Positions 26,091-36,088 of a DNA stretch of 55,247 nucleotides are shown here, one piece after another. Both the position numbers and the translations under genes were made by a program. Every line of letters starts with the position of its first letter. Position 1 is the stretch's first letter. Below the pieces are notes generated by a model. The model did not search any database. It was not told where the DNA came from and saw only the letters and a program-made list of their open reading frames with translations. The stretch spans positions 1 to 55,247 of the forward strand of contig JAFDDT010000005.1 in assembly GCA_019310725.1 (NCBI GenBank), written 5' to 3'. The stretch is from Deltaproteobacteria bacterium. GTDB lineage: Bacteria > Desulfobacterota > DSM-4660 > Desulfatiglandales > B25-G16.

Positions 26091-28002
26091 AGAAACACTA
26101 ATCGATGTGTTTGCATCCATAAAGACGGAAGCAGAGAAACGCTTTGGAAAGATAAAAGGAGATAGTAATCAGAATATTTTCATAGGCATGGCTACCTGTG
26201 GCCTTGCATCAGGTGCGATAGAGGTAAAAAGAGCATTTGAAGAGGCCCTAGCAGAGCAGAAGATTAATGCCCGTGTGATTTCTGTTGGCTGTCTTGGTCA
26301 TTGCTACGCCGAACCCTTAGTTATTATTGATAAACCAGGATTTCCCCCCATCCTTTACCATAATGTAACACCGGGAAAGGCGAATTTGTTGGTTAAGGCC
26401 TTTCTACGAGGCGATGATCCAGTTTTTGAGCACGTATTGGGAGCTATGGAAGAAAATGAGCTCATACCGACAGTCATGGAATTCCCACGATTTAATCAGG
26501 AAAAAAGGGTGGTAATGGGCAAGTGCGGTTTAATTGACCCTGAGGACATCTATCAGTACATTGCACAGGGAGGATACTCAGCTCTTGCAAAAGCGCTCAC
26601 CTTGGACCCTGAACAAATAATTTTTGAGGTCCTCGAATCAGGCCTCAGAGGGAGAGGTGGTGCAGGTTTTTTAACTGGCAAAAAGTGGCAATTCGTAGAA
26701 GATGCCGAGGAAAAAGGCAAGTTTGTTATCTGTAATGCGGACGAAGGAGATCCTGGTGCTTATATGGATAGAGCTATACTTGAGAGCAACCCGCATCAGG
26801 TAATTGAAGGTATAGCCATTTGCGCCTATGCAGTTGGTGCCAAACGTGCAATCGTCTATGTCAGGGCAGAATATCCCCTCGCTGTGAAAATTGTTCAGAA
26901 GGCTATTGAACAGGCAAGAGAGCTGGGGCTATTGGGAAAAGGGATACTGGAAACACAGTTTGATCTGGATGTAACAGTATTTCAGGGTTCAGGGGCCTTT
27001 GTATGTGGAGAAGAGACAGCGTTAATACGGTCAATTCAAGGCCAAAGGGGGATGCCACAACCAAGGCCACCCTATCCTGCCCAGACAGGCTTGTGGGGGA
27101 AACCTACGGTGATAAACAATGTTAAGACCTTGGCATCTATTCCACCTATCATAGAGAAAGGGGGGAAATGGTTGAAAGGAATAGGTACAAAGAAGAGCCC
27201 GGGCACAGCGATATTCTCTGTTGTGGGAAACATAGTACATGCCGGGTTAGTAGAGATTCCCATGGGCGTTACTCTCAGGTCTCTCGTCTTTGACATCTGT
27301 GGAGGTGTTCCAAATCAAAAGAGATTCAAGGCAGTTCAAATCGGCGGCCCTTCTGGAGGGTGCCTGCCCGAGCAATTTCTTGATACCCCCATTGACTTTG
27401 ATTCTTTAACGGAAGCAGGAGCAATGATGGGTTCCGGCGGCATGGTGGTTATGGATGAGAATGCCTGTATGATAGATGTAGCTCGCTATTTTCTTGACTT
27501 TACCCAACATGAATCATGCGGCAAATGTACATTTTGTAGGATAGGCACCAAGCACCTTCTCGATACTCTCGAGAGGATAACCAAAGGAAAAGGCCGGGAT
27601 GGTGATATCGAACTCTTGGAAGATCTCAGTATAGATATAAAGGAGGGCTCCTTGTGTGGTCTTGGAAAAACTGCTCCCAATCCAGTTTTAACAACCATTG
27701 AGTATTTCAGAGATGAATACGAGGCACATATACAGGAAAAACGATGCCCTGCTATGATGTGTAGGGAATTGACAGCATACTATATTGATTTAGACAAATG
27801 TGCCAGGGGCTGCGATGCCTGCGTTGGCAGCTGCCCAACAGAATCAATCTTTACCACCAGGGATAGAAAAAAGGCTATTGACCAAACACTGTGCGTCAAG
27901 TGTGGCGAATGTATGACGGCGTGTCCATCCGAGTATGATGCTGTAAGAAAGGTGTCTCCACCTGAACTAGCACCTAAAATTGCGCGTCCAGAGGAAGGGT
28001 AG
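26074..28002 (+). CDS. NuoF/HoxF-like NADH-binding flavoprotein with N-terminal [2Fe-2S] and C-terminal ferredoxin domains
   Basis: GLRGRGGAGFLTGKKWQFV; CNADEGDPGAYMDR; ESCGKCTFCRIGT; C-term CARGCDACVGSCP and CVKCGECMTACP; GTG start. Confidence 0.93.
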   Translation: MNLKSKETLIDVFASIKTEAEKRFGKIKGDSNQNIFIGMATCGLASGAIEVKRAFEEALAEQKINARVISVGCLGHCYAEPLVIIDKPGFPPILYHNVTPGKANLLVKAFLRGDDPVFEHVLGAMEENELIPTVMEFPRFNQEKRVVMGKCGLIDPEDIYQYIAQGGYSALAKALTLDPEQIIFEVLESGLRGRGGAGFLTGKKWQFVEDAEEKGKFVICNADEGDPGAYMDRAILESNPHQVIEGIAICAYAVGAKRAIVYVRAEYPLAVKIVQKAIEQARELGLLGKGILETQFDLDVTVFQGSGAFVCGEETALIRSIQGQRGMPQPRPPYPAQTGLWGKPTVINNVKTLASIPPIIEKGGKWLKGIGTKKSPGTAIFSVVGNIVHAGLVEIPMGVTLRSLVFDICGGVPNQKRFKAVQIGGPSGGCLPEQFLDTPIDFDSLTEAGAMMGSGGMVVMDENACMIDVARYFLDFTQHESCGKCTFCRIGTKHLLDTLERITKGKGRDGDIELLEDLSIDIKEGSLCGLGKTAPNPVLTTIEYFRDEYEAHIQEKRCPAMMCRELTAYYIDLDKCARGCDACVGSCPTESIFTTRDRKKAIDQTLCVKCGECMTACPSEYDAVRKVSPPELAPKIARPEEG

Positions 28003-28005
28003 CCA

Positions 28006-28713
28006 GTGGTCACCTTGATAGTCGATAATAAGGAAATCGAAACTCAAGAAGGGTCAACCCTTCTCCAGGCATGCTTGGACAATGGAATCTATATCCCTAA
28101 TCTCTGCTACTTAAACGGGATAGAGGATCCACCTGGGTCATGCAGGCTCTGTTTTGTTGAAATTGAAGGATATGATCAACCTAGGACTTCTTGCAGGGTA
28201 AAGGTCCAACAAGGGATGGTGGTCAGGACCAATACGGAACACGTTAGAAGATTACAGAAGACCGCCTTTGAACTGCTTCTGTCTACTCATCATGTGGAAT
28301 GCCGAAACTGCCCTGCTAACAAAAAATGCGAATTACAGCGAATTGCAAAATTTCTACATTTCGGCTTGAAACTCAAACGGCTTGAACCCCTTGAGCGGGA
28401 CATAGAGGTAGAGCACGAGCACCCTTTCCTCGAGTATATTCCCACCAGGTGTGTTTTGTGTGGTAAATGTGTGTTTGTATGCCGGAAAAGGAATGGCCAA
28501 CCTATGTTGAGTTTTGCAAAGAGGGGATTTGATACCGTGATCAGTTTCTTCGGCGAGAACGATAAACCCGTAGATGTATGCAACGAATGCTATGCCTGCG
28601 CAGAAATCTGCCCTGTTGGTGCCTTATTAGTAAAAGATAGCCCTAATACATCAAATCCTTGGAAAAGAGGGTCTTTCAATGATAAAGGAAAATGTCAAAC
28701 GCCTCTTAAGTGA
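28006..28713 (+). CDS. HoxU/NuoG N-terminus-like [2Fe-2S]/[4Fe-4S] protein
   Basis: NLCYLNGIEDPPGSCRLCFVEIEG; STHHVECRNCPANKKCELQ; CVLCGKCVFVCR; CNECYACAEICPVGAL; GTG start at 28006. Confidence 0.9.
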   Translation: MVTLIVDNKEIETQEGSTLLQACLDNGIYIPNLCYLNGIEDPPGSCRLCFVEIEGYDQPRTSCRVKVQQGMVVRTNTEHVRRLQKTAFELLLSTHHVECRNCPANKKCELQRIAKFLHFGLKLKRLEPLERDIEVEHEHPFLEYIPTRCVLCGKCVFVCRKRNGQPMLSFAKRGFDTVISFFGENDKPVDVCNECYACAEICPVGALLVKDSPNTSNPWKRGSFNDKGKCQTPLK

Positions 28714-29338
28714 GCTCCCAAAAGGTGTCGCACTACTCGCAGCTGCCAAAGAAAGAAATGCTGATGAAATATCTGAGGCAATAAGGGCAGGCGTTACCAT
28801 CATAGGGGAAAACTATCTTCAGGATGCCCAGAAGGTGCTGGGTGAGGTAAAGGAAAAAGCTGAATGGCACTTTATCGGGCATCTCCAGACAAAAAAGGCC
28901 AAGAAGATAGTTGACGTATTCGATATGATCGAATCCGTTGATTCACTCAGATTGGCCCAGGAGATAGAGAGGTGTTGTGCAAGGCGAAATAAAGTCATGC
29001 CCGTTTTGATTGAGGTAAACAGCGGAGAGGAAGAGCAAAAATATGGAGTGCTTCCCAAGGATCTGATTGGTCTCATAAAAGAGATCTCTCCTCTCAAACA
29101 CATAAAGATCATGGGCTTGATGACTATGGGACCGAGATTTGGGAATCCAGAGGAATCGCGTCCTTATTTTGTCAGAACCAGAAACCTTTTCGATCAGACC
29201 AAGGATCTTCACCTACCAAATGTGGAGATGAAGCATCTTTCCATGGGTATGACCAATTCCTACCAGATTGCTATTGAGGAGGGGGCTAATCTGGTGAGAA
29301 TAGGAACAAAGATATTTGGAGTAAGGAGGGAGTCATAA
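28679..29338 (+). CDS. YggS/PROSC family PLP homeostasis protein
   Basis: GENYLQDAQKVLGEVKEKAEWHFIGHLQTKKAKKIVDVFDMIESVDSLRLA; LSMGMTNSYQIAIEEGANLVRIGTKIFG. Confidence 0.95.
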   Translation: MIKENVKRLLSELPKGVALLAAAKERNADEISEAIRAGVTIIGENYLQDAQKVLGEVKEKAEWHFIGHLQTKKAKKIVDVFDMIESVDSLRLAQEIERCCARRNKVMPVLIEVNSGEEEQKYGVLPKDLIGLIKEISPLKHIKIMGLMTMGPRFGNPEESRPYFVRTRNLFDQTKDLHLPNVEMKHLSMGMTNSYQIAIEEGANLVRIGTKIFGVRRES

Positions 29339-30073
29339 TTGAGTTATGTTGCCAAAGAGATGAAGCGACTCATGGGCAAGGCTATCCACCAGTGCCACAT
29401 GATACAGGAAGGAGATAGAATCTTGGTTGCAGTTTCAGGCGGTCAGGATAGCATGTCCCTTTTATGGCTGCTCAGAGATCGCTTAAAACGCATACCGATT
29501 ACCTATGATCTTACAGCCATATACGTAGAACTCGGCTTCACGAACAGTACCGAAAAAAAGTTGGAGCACTTTTTCGCTGCAAACGGTTTTAATTTCTGTA
29601 TAATGAGAAGTGGATTTGGTCCCTTCGCCCATAGCAAAGAAAACAGAGAAAACCCATGCTTCTTGTGTTCCCGTCTCAGAAGAAAGGCTATCTTTGAAAA
29701 GGCAGGAGAACTTGGGTGCAACAAAATAGCATTTGGACATCAAAAAGACGATTTCATAGAGACATTCTTTCTAAACCTCCTTTTTGCAGGATCAATGAGC
29801 ATACTCCACCCCTGTCAAGAATTGTTTAATGGAAAGCTTACCATCATCAGACCCTTATGCTTATTAAACAGAGCTACCATCAAGAAATATGCTGAGGAAA
29901 TGGGGTTTCCCACAATAGAAAATGGTTGCCCTACATCGCCATCGTCAAAAAGGGCACAGATCAGGTCCGTGCTTTCAAGTCTCTACAGAACAAACAAAAA
30001 GATAAAAGGCAACATAGTGAACGCATTGCGATACGTAGAGGAAATTGAGGCGCTGAGGGATTGTGAATTGTGA
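29339..30073 (+). CDS. TtcA-like tRNA 2-thiocytidine biosynthesis protein
   Basis: PP-loop VAVSGGQDSMSLLWLL; NPCFLCSRLRRKAIF; KIAFGHQKDDFIETFFLNLLFAG; TTG start. Confidence 0.85.
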   Translation: MSYVAKEMKRLMGKAIHQCHMIQEGDRILVAVSGGQDSMSLLWLLRDRLKRIPITYDLTAIYVELGFTNSTEKKLEHFFAANGFNFCIMRSGFGPFAHSKENRENPCFLCSRLRRKAIFEKAGELGCNKIAFGHQKDDFIETFFLNLLFAGSMSILHPCQELFNGKLTIIRPLCLLNRATIKKYAEEMGFPTIENGCPTSPSSKRAQIRSVLSSLYRTNKKIKGNIVNALRYVEEIEALRDCEL

Positions 30074-30155
30074 ATTACGATGTGGGACTTGTGATGTGCA
30101 ATGTCGAGAGCGTGTATGTCATATCGCAAATAGGACTTAACTTTAGGCGCTTGAA

Positions 30156-31208
30156 ATGAAATTAGGTATCGTTGGACTGCCTCAATCGGGGAAAAAAACC
30201 ATCTTTAGGGCCCTGACTGGCACCCGAGAAGTAAAAGCTACTGAGAGGGCTAAGAGAGCAGATCAGGCTTTGGTAACTGTTGACGTGCCTGATCAGAGGG
30301 TAGACTATCTTTCAAAGACATTTAAACCAGAAAAGACCATATATTCCCAAATAGGTTATCTGCTCCCTGCAAGGACCGGAGATCTCGATTCGCCTTCAAG
30401 AGAAAAGGGAGACCTGTTCCTGAGTGCGGTCAGAACCTGTGATGGGCTCATTCAGGTGGTGAGAAATTTTCAGCTGTTTGGAGGCCCTGCTCCCACGCCT
30501 CAGGAGGATTTCCTCAAGCTCCAGTCAGAGATGCTGTTGAGTGACTTCATAGTGGCTGAAAAAAGGCTCGAACGGATAACCACAGATGCAAAAAAGGGGA
30601 AAGAGGTAGACAGAAAAGAGCTTCCTCTCCTGGAAAGATGCAGGCACCTCCTCACCGAAGAAAAACCGCTCAGAGATGATCCCGAAATCACCACCTCCCC
30701 TGTTCTCAAAGGTTTCACTTTTTTGTCTGCCAAACCGCTGCTCCTGATTTCAAATAACTCAGATGAGGATGAAGATCTGCCAAGCATGCCGCACATCCCA
30801 GATAATATTGAAGTTATGGTGGTTCGGGGAAAACTCGAAATGGAAATAGCAGAGATGGCACCAGAGGAAGCAGAGGAATTTTTATCTGCCTTTCACATTG
30901 AAAGATCTCTCCTGGACAGAGTTATTAAGCGCTCTCTTGCTGTGTCAAATCTTATTTCCTTTTTCACTATCGTAGAAAATGAGATAAGATCATGGACCGT
31001 TGCCAAAGGTACGTCAGCGCTAGAGGCAGCAGATCTTATACATTCAGATATGAGAAAAGGGTTCATTAGGGCCGAGGTCCTTCCGTACGACCAGCTGGTC
31101 AGATACGGAACTTTTTCTGAGGCAAAAAAGGAAGGTCAGCTCAGACTGGAAGGAAAAGATTATATCATTCAGGATGGGGAAATAATCAAGTTTAGGTTTA
31201 GCGTTTAG
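30156..31208 (+). CDS. divergent YchF/Obg-like GTPase family protein with TGS-like C-terminus
   Basis: MKLGIVGLPQSGKKTIFRALTG; C-term SFFTIVENEIRSWTVAKGTSALEAADLIHSDMRKGFIRAEVLPYDQLVRYGTFSEAKKEGQLRLEGKDYIIQDGEIIKFRF. Confidence 0.83.
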   Translation: MKLGIVGLPQSGKKTIFRALTGTREVKATERAKRADQALVTVDVPDQRVDYLSKTFKPEKTIYSQIGYLLPARTGDLDSPSREKGDLFLSAVRTCDGLIQVVRNFQLFGGPAPTPQEDFLKLQSEMLLSDFIVAEKRLERITTDAKKGKEVDRKELPLLERCRHLLTEEKPLRDDPEITTSPVLKGFTFLSAKPLLLISNNSDEDEDLPSMPHIPDNIEVMVVRGKLEMEIAEMAPEEAEEFLSAFHIERSLLDRVIKRSLAVSNLISFFTIVENEIRSWTVAKGTSALEAADLIHSDMRKGFIRAEVLPYDQLVRYGTFSEAKKEGQLRLEGKDYIIQDGEIIKFRFSV

Positions 31209-31211
31209 GAA

Positions 31212-32279
31212 ATGATTAAGAAAGACATACGAGTTGGAGTCATTGGGGCAACAGGGTATGGTGGTGTTGGTTTGATTGAGCTCCTCATTAACCATCCCTC
31301 GGTTTCCATAGGTGCGCTCATGGCAAAGCATGATATCAACAAGCCCATCAGCGAGATTTACCCTCACCTAAAAGGGTTCTGTGATCTGCCGGTCCTTGAT
31401 CCTGCCGACCCCGATTGTGCGGGTGAGTTTGATCTCGTTTTTTTTGCCACCCCTGACGGGGTTGGCCAAAGAGAGGCCCGAAGGTGGCTCAATCAAGGCA
31501 CTAAGGTGATTGACTACAGCGGGGACTTCCGGTTTAGCGACAAAAAGAGCTACGCATCCTATGCTGCCCGAATAGGGAAACCAGAGGACCATGCTGATCC
31601 GGATATTCTTCCCTCTTCTACGTATGGCCTGCCTGAGTTACATAGAAAAGAAATAGCCAATTCAAATCTGGTTGGAAACCCAGGATGTTTTGCGGCAAGC
31701 TGTATCCTTGGGCTTGCGCCTGCTCTCAAGTTACGGCTCATCGATAGTGATGATATCATCATTGATGCAAAAAGTGGTGTGTCTGGGGCTGGAAAAACGC
31801 CAAAACCAAGTTTTCACTTCCCAGCCCGGCATGAGGCTGTGAATGCATATAAGGTAACGGGTCATCAACACGTCTATGAAATTGAAAGGGAATTCGTCTT
31901 GTTAACAGGTAAAGAGACCAAAATTACCTTCACACCTCACGTGGTTCCTCTAACCAGGGGCATCATATCTACTATCTACACGAATCTTCTTCCGCAGGTA
32001 GGTTTGAAAAGGTTGAGAGACGCCTATACAGACATGTATGGCAAAGAGCCATTTATCCGGTTGTATAGCCATGGAGAGACAATAAGCACCACCGATGTGA
32101 GGGGCAGCAACTTCTGCAATATCTCGCTGAATATCGATCCAAGAACCGAGAAACTGATCGTTATTAGCGTAATTGATAATCTGGTTAAAGGTCAGGCAGG
32201 TAACGCCTTGCAGAATATGAATATCATGATGGGCATCGAGGAAACAGCTGGTTTGATGCATCCGGGAAACTTCCCATAA
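31212..32279 (+). CDS. argC: N-acetyl-gamma-glutamyl-phosphate reductase
   Basis: VGVIGATGYGGVGLIELL; FATPDGVGQREA; NPGCFAASCILGLAPAL; KSGVSGAGKTPKPSFHF. Confidence 0.96.
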   Translation: MIKKDIRVGVIGATGYGGVGLIELLINHPSVSIGALMAKHDINKPISEIYPHLKGFCDLPVLDPADPDCAGEFDLVFFATPDGVGQREARRWLNQGTKVIDYSGDFRFSDKKSYASYAARIGKPEDHADPDILPSSTYGLPELHRKEIANSNLVGNPGCFAASCILGLAPALKLRLIDSDDIIIDAKSGVSGAGKTPKPSFHFPARHEAVNAYKVTGHQHVYEIEREFVLLTGKETKITFTPHVVPLTRGIISTIYTNLLPQVGLKRLRDAYTDMYGKEPFIRLYSHGETISTTDVRGSNFCNISLNIDPRTEKLIVISVIDNLVKGQAGNALQNMNIMMGIEETAGLMHPGNFP

Positions 32280-32288
32280 ACCGAAATC

Positions 32289-34616
32289 CTACATACACAC
32301 CCTTCTCACCTGCTTCATGTCGGTTAGGCCAAGAAACACCTTTCTGATCCCGTCTTGCATCAAGGTTGTCATGCCATCGGCTATGGCCTGGTTTCTTATT
32401 TCCACCATGGGGGCCTTGGTCTGAATCAAGGTCTTCATCTCGGGAGTGCCAACCAGCAGTTCATGGATTCCCATTCTTCCTTTATAGCCAATATTTTGAC
32501 AATTTGAACAACCTTTGGCCCTGAAAAAGACTAAATCATCAGTGTAGGAGATATTCAGGGCATCAAAATCACCATTATACGCTCTGACCAGTGCGTCAAA
32601 CTCCTCTCGTGACGGGTGGTATTCCTCTTTGCAATCCTTGCACAGGGTTCTCACCAGCCTCTGGGCAAGGATTCCTAAAAGGGCATCGGCGAAATTGAAG
32701 GGATCCATTCCCATATCCAGCATGCGGGTGATTGTTTCAGGTGCACTGTTGGTGTGAAGGGTAGAGAAGACCAGATGCCCGGTAAGAGAGGCTTCGATTC
32801 CGGTAGATAGGGTCTCGTGATCCCTCATCTCCCCGACCATGATCACGTCCGGATCGGCCCTCAGGAATGCCCTCATTGCAGCTGCAAAATCAAGTCCTAT
32901 CTTTGGATGAATCTGAACCTGTCGCAGGCCTTCCTGTGTGATTTCCACCGGGTCTTCAGCAGTCCATATCTTTGTCTCCGTTTTATTGATATACCGCAGC
33001 GCGGAATGGAGTGTGGTGGTTTTCCCGCTACCGGTTGGACCAACACAGAGGACAACCCCGTAAGGCCTGGTTATAACGTCGATAAAGGCATTGTACGTTT
33101 TCTCGCTCATTCCCATCTGATCCAGCGCCATCGGTTCCCCGGTGGGCAGCAGCCTCATAACAATATCTTCATTTCGTCCTGTGGTAGGTATTGAGGCCAC
33201 CCTCAGTTCAATATCCAGGGGGCCATATTTCTTAAATTTTATCTTTCCGTCTTGCGGCAACCGTCTTTCCGCTATATCCAGATCAGACATGATCTTTATC
33301 CGAGAACAAACTGCATTCTTATAGGTGTAAGGTATAGTCTGGTATACATGGCATGCTCCATCGATCCTGAACCTGATAACCGCATCTGCCTTACCCATCC
33401 TCGGCTCTATATGAATATCAGAGGCCCCCCTGTTATAGGCATCGATGATCGTTTTACTCACAAGCCTGACAATAGCGCCATCTTCTTCAGTAACTCCCCC
33501 GAGTTCCTCATCATACTCTGCTTCCTCATCCCCGGCAGTCTCTAGCTGACCTAAGATCTCCTCGATACTCCCTGAATCGCCTGAAAGGCCTACCTTCTTG
33601 ATATCAAAAAAGTGGTTAATCATCATAATGATATCTTCTCTTAGCGCTACGCAGAATTCGAAGTCCTTGCCAGGAAGAAGCCGTTTTACCGCATCCTGCC
33701 CAGGCAAATACTCTGGGTTTTCCATTGCTATCACGATCTTTGAGTCAGATTGTCCCACCGGTACAAAGAGATTATCCTTTAAATACTTTGGTCTCAGGCC
33801 TTTGAGAAGTTGCCCCGGGATGACCATTTTTTCATCGAACGCTACAAAGCGGGTGTTATAGAAGGCGGCCAAAGACTTCCCTATGTCGTCCTTAGTGACA
33901 TTGAAGCTATTCATGAGAACACTTTCGGCACTGTCCTTTTTGGTCCTTGCAAGGGCCATTGCCCCTTCCAGATTCTTACGGGTAATGATATTATTTCTTA
34001 TGAGATAATCGAATTTTGTTGCTCTGCCACGTTGCAGTAGCTTTCGATGATTGTAGAAGGCAATTCCTAAAACCTGAGCTATCTCTGTCACATTTTTCTG
34101 GTCTTCCAACGAAAAGTATTTGCCGTTGACTTTGTTGACTAGCTGAATCACACCTAAAAGATATTTCTTGAATTTAACAGGGGCTACTAAGACCTGCTTT
34201 GTTTTATACCCCGTTTTTTCGTCCCAACTGCGGTCAAATGTCAATTCAGGATTTATCCTTTCTAATTCGCTGTCATCATAGGCGTTTACAATGTTTGCCA
34301 TTTTTCCGGAGCTAGCACAATATCCCGCTATGCTTGTATTGGTGATTGGCACCCTTATTTCATTTATCTCCGTGCCTGTCTTGAATCTTGATACAATCTC
34401 CTTACTTGTGCCATCCACTACATAGATGGTGAGCCGGTCTGCAGAAAAGATACCCAGAATGCTCTCCCGCAAATTGATCAATATGTCATCAATGTCCCTG
34501 GAAGAATGGATCTTGTTTGTGATAAAATTAAGGCGCTTACTGAATTCAAGCTCTTTTTGAAGGACCTGTATATTATTAATCTTCTTGTTTGCACTGTCTT
34601 TATTGGGAACTGCCAT
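32289..34616 (-). CDS. type IV pilus/T2SS-type ATPase (PilB/GspE family) with N-terminal GAF domain
   Basis: GAF-like region LNFITNKIHSSRDIDDILINLRESILGIFSADRLTIYVVD; Walker A GPTGSGKTTTLHSAL; VGEMRDHETLSTGIEASLTGHLVFSTLHTN; CKDC/CSNC zinc motif. Confidence 0.92.
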   Translation of the reverse strand: MAVPNKDSANKKINNIQVLQKELEFSKRLNFITNKIHSSRDIDDILINLRESILGIFSADRLTIYVVDGTSKEIVSRFKTGTEINEIRVPITNTSIAGYCASSGKMANIVNAYDDSELERINPELTFDRSWDEKTGYKTKQVLVAPVKFKKYLLGVIQLVNKVNGKYFSLEDQKNVTEIAQVLGIAFYNHRKLLQRGRATKFDYLIRNNIITRKNLEGAMALARTKKDSAESVLMNSFNVTKDDIGKSLAAFYNTRFVAFDEKMVIPGQLLKGLRPKYLKDNLFVPVGQSDSKIVIAMENPEYLPGQDAVKRLLPGKDFEFCVALREDIIMMINHFFDIKKVGLSGDSGSIEEILGQLETAGDEEAEYDEELGGVTEEDGAIVRLVSKTIIDAYNRGASDIHIEPRMGKADAVIRFRIDGACHVYQTIPYTYKNAVCSRIKIMSDLDIAERRLPQDGKIKFKKYGPLDIELRVASIPTTGRNEDIVMRLLPTGEPMALDQMGMSEKTYNAFIDVITRPYGVVLCVGPTGSGKTTTLHSALRYINKTETKIWTAEDPVEITQEGLRQVQIHPKIGLDFAAAMRAFLRADPDVIMVGEMRDHETLSTGIEASLTGHLVFSTLHTNSAPETITRMLDMGMDPFNFADALLGILAQRLVRTLCKDCKEEYHPSREEFDALVRAYNGDFDALNISYTDDLVFFRAKGCSNCQNIGYKGRMGIHELLVGTPEMKTLIQTKAPMVEIRNQAIADGMTTLMQDGIRKVFLGLTDMKQVRRVCM

Positions 34617-34712
34617 GGTATTTAACCTCTTGGCCAGATAATGCTTTCATACCCTTTTAGCATATATCGTAAGTTTTTTACAAATTATTTAGTCTTATTT
34701 TCATAATTTTCC

Positions 34713-35339
34713 TTGGGTTACATGATGAGGCACCACCGTATTAGCAAAAACAATCCGCTTGTCCTTGCCTCCATCTCACCGAGACGAAAAGCGATCTTGA
34801 CCCAGATTGGCGTCCCTTTTCAGCCAGTTGGAAGTATGGCTGATGAAACCGTTTGTACCGAGATGAGGGTAGCAGACCTTGCCTGCCAGATGGCAACACG
34901 TAAGGCTGAATCAGTGCAGAGCACCTACAAAAACCGATGGATACTTGGTGCCGATACACTCGTAGCACTCGACAAGCAGGTCTTTGGTAAGCCAAAAGAT
35001 GCTCATGAGTGTCACACGATGCTTCTTTACTTGAGCGGAAGAACTCACAGGGTGATTACTGGATTTTGTGTTATGGATCCGGGAGGCAAGAAAGTACATC
35101 TCGAGGCAATTCTGACAAAAGTAAAGGTAAAGGAACTAAGCAAGTCTGAAATCGAGGGGTACGTAAAAACAGGTGAATCCTTTGGTAAGGCTGCTGCTTA
35201 TGCAATACAAGGGATTGGCTCTTTCATGATAGAGCGACTCAATGGCTCTTACACCAATGTGGTTGGGTTACCTGTGTGTGAAGTAGTACGTGCCCTTATT
35301 AAATGCGGCGCTCTCAAAGGCTTCCCTCTGATAGAATAG
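34713..35339 (+). CDS. Maf-like nucleoside triphosphate pyrophosphatase
   Basis: LVLASISPRRKAILTQIGVPFQ; ILGADTLVALDKQVFGKPKDAHE; GKAAAYAIQGIGSFMIERLNGSYTNVVGLPV. Confidence 0.94.
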   Translation: MGYMMRHHRISKNNPLVLASISPRRKAILTQIGVPFQPVGSMADETVCTEMRVADLACQMATRKAESVQSTYKNRWILGADTLVALDKQVFGKPKDAHECHTMLLYLSGRTHRVITGFCVMDPGGKKVHLEAILTKVKVKELSKSEIEGYVKTGESFGKAAAYAIQGIGSFMIERLNGSYTNVVGLPVCEVVRALIKCGALKGFPLIE

Positions 35340-36069
35340 CCCCTCTTTGTCTCACAATTTCAGAGAGGATAATTCCCGCTGCAACAGAGACATTAAGTGA
35401 ATTAAGGTGGCCAAATCTCGGTATGCACACCAAATGATGGCACTTGTCCCTGGCTATCCTGCTTACTCCTTTGTCCTCGCTCCCCAACACCAAGACGAGA
35501 TCTCTCCTCCAGTCAAACTCATAAATACGTGTTGTGCTTTCTCCTGCAGCACCAACTATCCAGAAACCTTCATCCCCTAACTCCTTCAGGGTTCTGGCCA
35601 TATTGACTACCCTGGCTACAGGGAGATAGGCCGATCCTCCTGCCGATGACTTGTGAACCGCATCCGTTATAGAGGCAGACCTGTCCATTGGTAAGATGAG
35701 ACCATGAACCCCAAAAAATACAGCGGTTCTTATGAGAGAGCCAAGATTTCCGGTGTCAGTAATGTGATCAGCAGCCAAGAGAAGCCCCCCGTCCTTTCTT
35801 TTACGGGAGATCTTAATCAGGTCCTCTAGATGGAAATAACGGTAGGCGCCTAAAATGCCGATTATACCTTGGTGTGGGGAGCCAGGTGCGAGTTTATCCA
35901 GATAGATCCTATCTTTGAATTTGATTGGAACGCTTTTCTCTCGGGCCAGATCGAGTATTTCCTTCAGCCGTTCAATTTTTCTTCCTTTGGCAATAAACAG
36001 CTCAACTATTCCCTTATCTTCTCTAATGTTTTCCCTTACGGCGTTTATACCAGACACAATCTGCTGCAT
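35314..36069 (-). CDS. rlmB: 23S rRNA (guanosine-2'-O-)-methyltransferase RlmB-like (SpoU)
   Basis: LLLAADHITDTGNLGSLIRTAVFFGVHGLILP; VLVLGSEDKGVSRI; LNSLNVSVAAGIIL. Confidence 0.93.
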   Translation of the reverse strand: MQQIVSGINAVRENIREDKGIVELFIAKGRKIERLKEILDLAREKSVPIKFKDRIYLDKLAPGSPHQGIIGILGAYRYFHLEDLIKISRKRKDGGLLLAADHITDTGNLGSLIRTAVFFGVHGLILPMDRSASITDAVHKSSAGGSAYLPVARVVNMARTLKELGDEGFWIVGAAGESTTRIYEFDWRRDLVLVLGSEDKGVSRIARDKCHHLVCIPRFGHLNSLNVSVAAGIILSEIVRQRGAILSEGSL

Positions 36070-36088
36070 TGCTCAATACAAGGATAAA

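Noticed and set aside
25530-26120. 196-aa minus-strand ORF
   Set aside because: Antisense to the NuoE-like gene; low-complexity and no family resemblance.
32289-34616. Type IV pilus or T2SS locus
   Set aside because: Only the ATPase is present; no other pilus or secretion component is near.
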